Translations under genes and position numbers: made by a program
The notes under the pieces: model-generated
The model's input: the letters and a program-made list of their open reading frames with translations, nothing else
The model's database searches: none
What the model was told of the DNA's origin: nothing
Part shown: positions 6,548-11,515 of the stretch, one piece after another
How the letters are laid out: every line of letters starts with the position of its first letter
Position numbering within the stretch: the first letter of the stretch is position 1
Assembly: GCA_027057985.1 (NCBI GenBank)
Contig: JALUTJ010000289.1
Span: 1-11,515 of the forward strand
Direction of reading: 5' to 3'
DNA length: 11,515 nucleotides
Origin: Chromatiales bacterium
GTDB lineage: Bacteria > Pseudomonadota > Gammaproteobacteria > UBA6429 > Thiohalophilaceae

Positions 6548-7225
6548 TCAGAAACTTCGCTGAAAATGTATTACAAAGCCCTGGCGAAAGCCCTCCAGCC
6601 ACTCCAGGCTAACTCGTCCCTGTGGTGGCGTGTAGAAGTGCACCCCGCCTCGGTAGGTCAGCCGCTGTGCTTCTCTTATTGTTGTTATTTGCGTGACCGT
6701 TCCTGTGTCACGTTGCTCACCCGACATAATATAATAGTCGACTGAGAGGAAAAATCCAGTATTTTTAAGCGGTCGAAGTAAAAAGGTACTGCCGGCACGG
6801 GCCTGGGTCCAGCTAAATCGGCTTTCCTGACTGTTCGCGGTGCCAAGGGTGGAGGAGTAACGGTAAGCGGCCTTTAAAGCCCAGGAAAAATATGGGTTCT
6901 CGATGAGCCTGAAACGTGCCACTAAGCCGGCATATTCACCAGCGCTGTAGTTGGCCGAAGCCAGGGCAGCATCCAGCTGGATCATTTCCATCCTTCCTAC
7001 CTCGATACCGCCATCAATAACAGCTGTAAAATCTTCAAACCAGCTAATACCATAGGCACGGATACGGGTATTACTGCTATTGTTATTGAGCAACCAGGTT
7101 TCGTGGGTATCGCTAATTGAGAGAGAGAAATCCAGTAACTGCGACTCAGCCCAGCTATTATGCAGAAACAGAAACAGGAAAATGGCAGGCCAGATTTTTA
7201 AGGGATATTTAATATTCGGCAACAT
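6548..7225 (-). CDS. predicted outer-membrane beta-barrel protein
   Basis: A 225-residue secreted protein. Residues 1-26 are a signal peptide (basic start, a hydrophobic core IFLFLFL, and cleavage after NSWA). The mature part alternates polar and aromatic residues in short strands (for example SWALKAAYRYSST, GFFLSVDYYIMSG) and ends in FVIHFQRSF, a terminal Phe typical of barrels recognised by the Bam machinery. Size suits an 8- to 10-stranded barrel. Its ATG overlaps the TGA of the TonB/AgmX-like gene by one base (TGATG), indicating translational coupling and a shared function. It is the last gene of the operon. By position it would be the outer-membrane partner of the periplasm-spanning protein encoded just before it. 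No sequence family is recognised, so the role rests on topology and context. Confidence 0.78.
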   Translation of the reverse strand: MLPNIKYPLKIWPAIFLFLFLHNSWAESQLLDFSLSISDTHETWLLNNNSSNTRIRAYGISWFEDFTAVIDGGIEVGRMEMIQLDAALASANYSAGEYAGLVARFRLIENPYFSWALKAAYRYSSTLGTANSQESRFSWTQARAGSTFLLRPLKNTGFFLSVDYYIMSGEQRDTGTVTQITTIREAQRLTYRGGVHFYTPPQGRVSLEWLEGFRQGFVIHFQRSF

Positions 7226-8139
7226 CAGGATGAAGGTAAAAAATCAATCGGCATTGTGACTGTTACGGTTTTAACATCTTTAGCCGCAAAACGGAATGAT
7301 TTCACCTTGATAATCAGGCGTCGTTCCAGTTTCCTGTTGTTAAGTTCGCTGGAAATAATTTTTGCCCGAATAACCCTGCCTGCCGGGCTGATAGTCAGCT
7401 CGAACACCACCTTGCCCTGCAGGGTGGGATCACGGCGCAAGGCGCGTTGATAGATATTTTGTAACTGACCCTTGTAGCGATCGAATACGGCATTGAGCTC
7501 TTCGATAGCCCGTGCCGTCTGCCCGCCACTGTGCCGGGGCAGACTGTTGCCTTCACCGCTGCCAAGATTGCTGGCAACACGAGTACTTTTTCTGCCTTTG
7601 AGACCACTGCTGCCAGTTGAACGGCTGAGTTTCGAGGTATCGATACCGCCACTGCCTTTTTTCGCCTGGGTGGCAATAACCGAGCTGCGATTATCCTGTT
7701 TTGATTTTTTATAGCTGCTTTGTAGAGGTTTTTTATCGCTGAGGGACGAGACATCAAACATGCTTTGCAGGTCCTGTATGTCACGGCTCATTGCCATAAG
7801 ACCGGATTGTTTAGCCTTTTTTATCGCTTTTGCTTTCTTCTTCGGTGATATTTTTTTCTTTTTAACTTTTTTCTTTGCCAGTTTCTTTTTAAGGGATTTT
7901 ACCTTTGGTGGAACGACTGGTTTTTGTTTCTGCTTGCGTGTGATTAGCTTGGCAAGGCGGGGCGCGACCTGTTTCAGAGGTTTCTTTTCTACCTGTGGAG
8001 AAGGCAGGAACGGGACGATAGCACCGATAATAATAAAGACAGCCAGTATCCAGATAAGGATATGCCTGAAGCGTTTATCATTACGCGTACTTGTCCATGG
8101 TAGTACGGGTTCATTGAATTGAAAATCCGCGTACGCCAT
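7225..8139 (-). CDS. TonB-like energy transducer with AgmX/PglI-type C-terminal domain
   Basis: A 304-residue bitopic inner-membrane protein: short cytoplasmic N-terminus, one membrane helix at about 27-46, then a long periplasmic region. Residues 66-112 are extraordinarily lysine-rich (22 of 47), replacing the Pro-Glu/Pro-Lys rod of TonB. Residues about 113-205 are Ser/Lys/Gly-rich and probably extended. Residues about 208-303 form the C-terminal domain: helix IEELNAVFDRYKGQLQNIYQ, then GKVVFELTISPAGRV, an ISSEL motif, and the final strand VTVTMPIDFLPS. This pattern is that of the AgmX/PglI C-terminal domain, a TonB relative found in gliding and other envelope machines. The gene starts one base after the stop of the ExbD-like gene and overlaps the barrel gene. 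It probably couples the motor to the outer membrane. Confidence 0.87.
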   Translation of the reverse strand: MAYADFQFNEPVLPWTSTRNDKRFRHILIWILAVFIIIGAIVPFLPSPQVEKKPLKQVAPRLAKLITRKQKQKPVVPPKVKSLKKKLAKKKVKKKKISPKKKAKAIKKAKQSGLMAMSRDIQDLQSMFDVSSLSDKKPLQSSYKKSKQDNRSSVIATQAKKGSGGIDTSKLSRSTGSSGLKGRKSTRVASNLGSGEGNSLPRHSGGQTARAIEELNAVFDRYKGQLQNIYQRALRRDPTLQGKVVFELTISPAGRVIRAKIISSELNNRKLERRLIIKVKSFRFAAKDVKTVTVTMPIDFLPSS

Positions 8140-8140
8140 A

Positions 8141-8650
8141 TCAGTTTTTCCCTGCCGATTTTACGCTGACATTCTTCTGAACCACAGCCAGGGATATATT
8201 GGCATAGCGGGTGCCAGCACTGGTAAGCATAATTTTTTTCAGTAGTTTATAGGGGATTTTCTTATCACCCATAATGGTGATGTCATAACGTTTCTTTTTG
8301 CTTTTCTCCTTTTTTGCATACTGAATCAGGCTAAGAGCCAGTTCCGGGATAACACTCTTGTTATTATTAAGTGCCTGCCGCACAGTAACGATAAGTTTGC
8401 CATTGATACGGATATCCCTGTCGTTGACCATAACCACCAGGGTTTTCTTTGGCATCTTGTCAGCAGTCGATGCTGGTAGCTTCAGACTCTTTGTCGATGG
8501 CAGGGTGTTGGAATCCGACGAGGTAACCAGCAGAAAAAATACCAGGATAGTAAAAATATCCATCAGTGACACCATATTAAGTACCGCGTTACGATCCTTG
8601 CGGCGTTTATGATGGGCTTGCATGCGTTTTGTGCGGCGTGATTCTTTCAT
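8141..8650 (-). CDS. ExbD/TolR-family protein with intact membrane Asp
   Basis: A 169-residue inner-membrane protein of the ExbD/TolR family. A very basic cytoplasmic N-terminus (1-22) precedes a single membrane helix at about 24-44 (VSLMDIFTILVFFLLV). D31 aligns with the proton-carrying Asp of the family (D25 in E. coli ExbD, D32 in E. coli MotB). The periplasmic part has the usual family shape: KSLKLPAS after the helix, a TLVVMVNDRDIRINGK strand pair, and a C-terminal YKLLKKIMLTSAGTRYANISLAV segment. AAGG seven bases before the ATG serves as ribosome site, 9 bases after the previous stop. With the ExbB-like protein it should form the stator that uses proton motive force. It is the only one of the two ExbD-type proteins with the acidic residue. 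Confidence 0.92.
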   Translation of the reverse strand: MKESRRTKRMQAHHKRRKDRNAVLNMVSLMDIFTILVFFLLVTSSDSNTLPSTKSLKLPASTADKMPKKTLVVMVNDRDIRINGKLIVTVRQALNNNKSVIPELALSLIQYAKKEKSKKKRYDITIMGDKKIPYKLLKKIMLTSAGTRYANISLAVVQKNVSVKSAGKN

Positions 8651-8659
8651 ACTAAAACC

Positions 8660-9163
8660 TTAGCGGGTTGCCGGTGCATCACCAATCGAGATATCGGGAA
8701 ACAGTTCTACCTGGACGATTTCACCATTCTCAACAGTATTGAAGACGCGTACTGCATCCATGGTCTTAACCAGGTTGTCGTAACTGGAATTCTGTTGCGA
8801 GAGAATAGTGATATTGGTTTTTTCCGGATAACGTACTTTTATCTGCTTGAGTACATTATTTAGAATACGAAAGTGTCCACCGGTTTTAAAAACCGGAATT
8901 TTCTTAATGATACGGTTACTGTTGTCAGCAACCACGAACTGTTTCTTTCCCATAATGACATTGATTTCGAATGTCTTCTTATTCGGTGTCGATTTAGAAT
9001 TTTCAGCAGACGTAGGCAGGTTGATATCCAGCACGGTAAGGTGTGAGAACACTGCCGTGATCAGCAAAAAAGGAACCAGAATGACCATCAGGTTCATAAA
9101 TGCAGTAATATCAAGCTCGACATTGTCAGGAGATCGGGCTTTACGAATGCTACGTCTGCTCAT
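8660..9163 (-). CDS. ExbD/TolR-family protein with Asn at the proton-carrying position
   Basis: A 167-residue ExbD/TolR-family protein. It has a basic N-terminus, a membrane helix at about 20-41 (AFMNLMVILVPFLLITAVF) and a periplasmic domain starting LDINLPTS. Aligning 'LDITAFMNLMVILV' with E. coli ExbD 'INVTPFIDVMLVLL' puts N24 on the essential Asp. D18, six residues earlier, is at the cytoplasmic edge and not at that position. The family fold is otherwise intact (GGHFRILNNVLKQIKVRYP, ITILSQQNSSYDNLVKTMDAV). It therefore probably does not carry protons itself and may pair with the Asp-containing paralogue encoded next. Its ATG lies two bases after the ExbB-like stop. I believe such Asp/Asn pairs recur in related clusters, but could not check here. 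Confidence 0.9.
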   Translation of the reverse strand: MSRRSIRKARSPDNVELDITAFMNLMVILVPFLLITAVFSHLTVLDINLPTSAENSKSTPNKKTFEINVIMGKKQFVVADNSNRIIKKIPVFKTGGHFRILNNVLKQIKVRYPEKTNITILSQQNSSYDNLVKTMDAVRVFNTVENGEIVQVELFPDISIGDAPATR

Positions 9164-9165
9164 GA

Positions 9166-9792
9166 TTATTTACGCTTTGACATCAGGTTAAGAAATTTCA
9201 CTGTCGCCATTTCCAGACTGTCGATGATTTCCGTAGTCTTGGTCTGGATAACGGTATAGATAAATAACAGTGGAATGGCTGCCATCAGGCCAAAGGCAGT
9301 GGTATTCATCGCTACCGAGATACTGGTAGAAAGAATTTCACCCTTGAGAGCGGGATCAACTTCCGCTACTGCGGTAAAGGCCTTGATAAGACCGATAATG
9401 GTACCCAGCAGACCGAGCAGGGTGGAAATATTGGCAAACATGGCAAGATAATGGGTGCGTTTTTCCAGTTGTGGAATGGTTTCCATCAGGCTTTCTTCCA
9501 TGGCAGTTTCAATTTCATCCCGATTCTCGGCAGTTTTCATCCGTGCCAGTCCCTGCCCCAGCATACGGCTGATAGCATGGTTGGATTTAGCGACGATATT
9601 GTAGGCACCCTGGAAGTCACTTTTTTGTAGCAAGGGAATAAGCTTGTTCAAAAGCTTCTTGTTATTGCTCTTGATAACGGTGAGGTAAATATACCGCTCC
9701 AGGGCAATGGCCAGGCCAAAGGCCAGCACGATTGCAATCGGGTACATAAATACCCCGCCATCCTGGAAAAAATCTACGATTGTTTTATACAT
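9166..9792 (-). CDS. MotA/TolQ/ExbB-family proton channel protein
   Basis: A 208-residue inner-membrane protein with the three-helix ExbB/TolQ plan: helix 1 at about 14-36, a cytoplasmic region of about 80 residues (37-116), helix 2 at about 118-140 and helix 3 at about 157-182. The two signature segments are present: TLLGLLGTIIGLIKAF in helix 2 and SVAMNTTAFGLMAAIPLLF in helix 3. Together these line the proton path with the ExbD-type helix. Length is slightly below E. coli ExbB (244) and TolQ (230). A near-consensus AGGAGG at 9803-9798, five bases before the ATG, suggests strong translation, as expected for the subunit present in five copies per motor. It is followed two bases later by the first ExbD-like gene. 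Family assignment is firm. The specific system (Agl-like rather than TonB or Tol-Pal) is inferred from neighbours. Confidence 0.95.
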   Translation of the reverse strand: MYKTIVDFFQDGGVFMYPIAIVLAFGLAIALERYIYLTVIKSNNKKLLNKLIPLLQKSDFQGAYNIVAKSNHAISRMLGQGLARMKTAENRDEIETAMEESLMETIPQLEKRTHYLAMFANISTLLGLLGTIIGLIKAFTAVAEVDPALKGEILSTSISVAMNTTAFGLMAAIPLLFIYTVIQTKTTEIIDSLEMATVKFLNLMSKRK

Positions 9793-9861
9793 ACCACCCT
9801 CCTGAATAGTGGCTTATGATTGAAAGAAAATAATTTAATTTACGTATGCAGGTAAATCAAC

Positions 9862-10155
9862 TTACTGGTTCTCATTCTGTTTCTTATTTTTGTCAGAATA
9901 TATCTGATAATAGCGTATGGTACGACGAAAATTATCCCGGTCAACAGGGGACAGGGCTTCATCTATGAGGCTCTCAATCGGGGGCACATCCATATCCGGT
10001 AACTGTGGATTTTTCCAGGGTACGATATACAGCATTTTGGGTAATTCCTTGTTACCAATGATCTGTGTACTTTTTAACCGTATTCGTTCCTCGGCCAGAG
10101 AGATTCCTGATAGCAATACCAGTAATAGCGTAATTAGGTAAGAGCGTATTTTCAT
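9862..10155 (-). CDS. small secreted protein of unknown function
   Basis: A 97-residue protein with a clear Sec signal peptide (1-21, hydrophobic core LITLLLVLLSG, cleavage after SLA). The mature part of about 76 residues is soluble and has no lipobox. It contains IIGNKELPKMLYIVPWK and an acidic proline-rich middle, then a helix rich in Arg/Tyr (DNFRRTIRYYQIYSDK) and a charged tail. AGGAG at 10166-10162, six bases before the ATG, overlaps the stop of the TPR lipoprotein gene, so the two are co-translated. Its fixed place between the TPR lipoprotein and the motor genes suggests a periplasmic accessory of the same complex. No named family is recognised. The strong signal peptide and ribosome site make it a real gene. 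Confidence 0.82.
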   Translation of the reverse strand: MKIRSYLITLLLVLLSGISLAEERIRLKSTQIIGNKELPKMLYIVPWKNPQLPDMDVPPIESLIDEALSPVDRDNFRRTIRYYQIYSDKNKKQNENQ

Positions 10156-10167
10156 CCAGTTCTCCTG

Positions 10168-10770
10168 CTAATTTTTTGCTGCCTGAGCAGATTTGAGTCT
10201 GCGCTTGACTTCAAAAATCCACTTGCCAACCAGCTTGTCTTTTTCACCGGTCAGTTCCTGGTACTGCTGGTACTGTTCCAGTGCATCATCCAGGCGATAC
10301 ATATATAGATCATAAAGAATTCCCAGGTTCAGGTGCGGATAGGCGTAGTCTGAATCTATATCAATGGCCTTTTTGTAATATTTTTCTGCATCCGCAAATT
10401 TGCCCTGCTCGCGTTGCAGTACACCAAGATAATTGAGTGCATATATATTGTCAGGGTCAAGCCGCAGTGCACGGTTAAAGGCATTCTCGGCTTCACTATA
10501 GGCTTTCTGTTTGCTGAGTATAATGCCGATATTGACATGAATATTGGCAATATTCGGTTGTTGCTGTAACAGTTTTTGCAGTAGTCCGCGTGCTTTTTTG
10601 AGTTCGTTTTTCTTCATTGCGGTAATGGCATCTGCAAACAGCTCTTTTTGCTGTGGCTGGAGTTTTATATCCTGAGATACAGCCGAGCTGCTGTCCGGTG
10701 TACCGGCACAACTGGCCAGAAACAGCGGAATAAACAGGATGGCAAGAACTTTAATGTGCAAGCGTGACAT
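10168..10770 (-). CDS. TPR-repeat lipoprotein
   Basis: Taking ATG at 10770, the product is 200 residues beginning MSRLHIKVLAILFIPLFLASC: a lipoprotein signal peptide with lipobox LASC and lipidated Cys at residue 21. Ala follows the Cys, which favours outer-membrane sorting. An upstream in-frame ATG at 10797 would add nine polar residues before the signal peptide, has no ribosome site and is less likely. AGGAG about 13 bases before 10770 is a distant but usable site. Residues about 44-175 hold roughly four TPR units (for example AYSEAENAFNRALRLDPDN and FADAEKYYKKAIDID), a fold for protein-protein contacts. The start overlaps the preceding gene by 20 bases. It may anchor the periplasmic part of the motor complex to the outer membrane, as TPR lipoproteins do in Glt- and Tgl-type systems. 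Confidence 0.88.
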   Translation of the reverse strand: MSRLHIKVLAILFIPLFLASCAGTPDSSSAVSQDIKLQPQQKELFADAITAMKKNELKKARGLLQKLLQQQPNIANIHVNIGIILSKQKAYSEAENAFNRALRLDPDNIYALNYLGVLQREQGKFADAEKYYKKAIDIDSDYAYPHLNLGILYDLYMYRLDDALEQYQQYQELTGEKDKLVGKWIFEVKRRLKSAQAAKN

Positions 10771-11515
10771 AATTTTCTGTCTTCTCCTGTTTGGCATAGC
10801 GGGCCGGGTTCAGTTTCGCCAGAGCAGCAATACTGCGTTTAACCCATTTATCATAAATATTGTCTTTCACCCTCTCTGCATTGGCAGCATGAATATCGAT
10901 TGCCTTTTCTTCAAAAGGAAAGGCCTGCTCTTCGATAAGCAGATTATATTCCTCCAGTTCATCGGCATTGAGGTTTTTCGGTCGTTGTGAGTCCAGTAGC
11001 GCCGAGGCAAAATCATTATAGATTTCAGCTATATAAAAGGTTGCTGCGGTAGTAATCTCGGCAACACGGTATTTCATAGCATTGTCGTAGGACTTGACCA
11101 CTTTTTCCATCAACACTTTTTTCTTTTTCAGGCTGCGTTTCAATGGAATTGTCAGACGGGCACGCTGATAGGATCTGAAAAGTGGCAGGGTAAGTTCCAT
11201 ATATGCTTTTGCCGCCAGGTAGTGTGTACGCCGGGTACGTTGTTTGCCGCCGCGGTTATCAGCCTTGATAATTTCTCGTAACCAGTAATAATATTGTTTG
11301 CGATTTGATTTTTTATTAAAGTCAGCAAGTAACTGCCGGGCTTCGATAGCCTGCTCAAGGGGTGACGGATAATTGCGTACATAGTCGGCAAGAATCTTGC
11401 GAGCTGTTTTTTTGCGCTTGTTCTCATTATATATTTTTGCGGCATCCCACAGTAACTGTCTGCGCTGGTCAACGCTATAATGTTTTGTGTTTTTAGCCAG
11501 GGCAACCATCTCGTT
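10751..11515 (-). CDS. TPR-like periplasmic protein, C-terminal part (cut by window edge)
   Basis: The frame is open to the right edge (the six bases before ATG 11509 read Asn-Glu), so at least 254 residues of a longer protein are present and the true start lies outside the window. ATG 11509 has no ribosome site and no signal peptide follows it. The sequence is helical, basic and TPR/SEL-like, with paired helices (RRQLLWDAAKIYNENKRKK, LEQAIEARQLLADFNKK). The C-terminal region is distinctive: AFPFEEKAIDIHAANAERVK, then DKWVKRSIAALAKLNPARYA. I associate that signature with large TPR proteins encoded beside ExbB/ExbD genes, from memory only. It overlaps the TPR lipoprotein gene by 20 bases. Probable role: large periplasmic scaffold of the same machine. 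Confidence 0.82.
   Translation of the reverse strand, partial: NEMVALAKNTKHYSVDQRRQLLWDAAKIYNENKRKKTARKILADYVRNYPSPLEQAIEARQLLADFNKKSNRKQYYYWLREIIKADNRGGKQRTRRTHYLAAKAYMELTLPLFRSYQRARLTIPLKRSLKKKKVLMEKVVKSYDNAMKYRVAEITTAATFYIAEIYNDFASALLDSQRPKNLNADELEEYNLLIEEQAFPFEEKAIDIHAANAERVKDNIYDKWVKRSIAALAKLNPARYAKQEKTENYVTLAH

Noticed and set aside
6338..6745. Plus-strand ORF of 135 codons from a TTG
   Set aside because: Its second half is antisense to the C-terminus of the outer-membrane barrel gene, it begins at TTG without a ribosome site, and it spans the CRP-type site and promoter region. The protein shows no family features.
7395..7784. Minus-strand ORF of 129 codons in another frame of the TonB/AgmX-like gene
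   Set aside because: It lies wholly within a gene that has a membrane helix, an AgmX-type domain and tight operon spacing in its own frame.
6548..9792. Interpretation as a Tol-Pal or TonB iron-uptake operon
   Set aside because: There are two ExbD-type genes, a lysine-rich AgmX-type protein and TPR proteins, and no TolB, Pal or TonB-dependent receptor, so the classical systems fit poorly.

Overview
The window reads as chromosomal DNA of a Gram-negative bacterium, most probably a gammaproteobacterium. This is inferred from outer-membrane and lipoprotein signals, ExbB/ExbD-type motor genes, and a perfect CRP-type operator. There are no rRNA or tRNA genes, CRISPR arrays or transposases.

Left part (1-3300) holds four separately transcribed genes. 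A DUF2786 protein (190-894, +) is followed by a protein with an FHA domain and a class III adenylate cyclase domain (961-1911, +). A small helical protein of unknown function (2032-2448, -) diverges from a membrane-anchored NERD-domain protein (2550-3254, +). The NERD protein ends at a symmetric hairpin terminator (3267-3295), which also closes the minus-strand block to its right.

Right part (3313-11515) is entirely minus strand. Read in the direction of transcription, from the right edge, it encodes: a TPR-like protein cut by the window edge; a TPR lipoprotein; a 97-aa secreted protein; an ExbB/TolQ/MotA-type channel; two ExbD/TolR-type proteins, the first with Asn in place of the proton-carrying Asp; a TonB/AgmX-like transperiplasmic protein; and a small predicted outer-membrane beta-barrel. 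Gaps are mostly 0-12 nt with overlaps, so this is one operon. Its gene content (inner-membrane motor, lysine-rich transperiplasmic rod with AgmX-type C-terminus, TPR proteins, OM barrel) resembles the Agl-Glt type of envelope-spanning machine better than a TonB uptake or Tol-Pal system.

Downstream, behind its own regulatory region (6297-6547) with a perfect TGTGA-N6-TCACA site, lies a multidomain gene (6296 to 3313). It encodes a degenerate and an intact cyclic-nucleotide-binding domain, a rhodanese domain, and a very long TolA-like coiled coil. The coiled coil is split by a -1 frame change exactly at an in-phase A AAA AAC heptamer (4365-4359). Without the shift the product is a 698-aa soluble protein. 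With it, the product is 994 aa with a transmembrane helix and periplasmic tail. This is either programmed frameshifting that chooses between soluble and membrane-anchored forms, or a one-base deletion or sequencing error. The window contains no evidence that separates these.

Together the window holds a predicted cAMP producer, a predicted cAMP-CRP operator and a predicted cNMP-binding effector next to an envelope motor operon. A functional link between them is inference.
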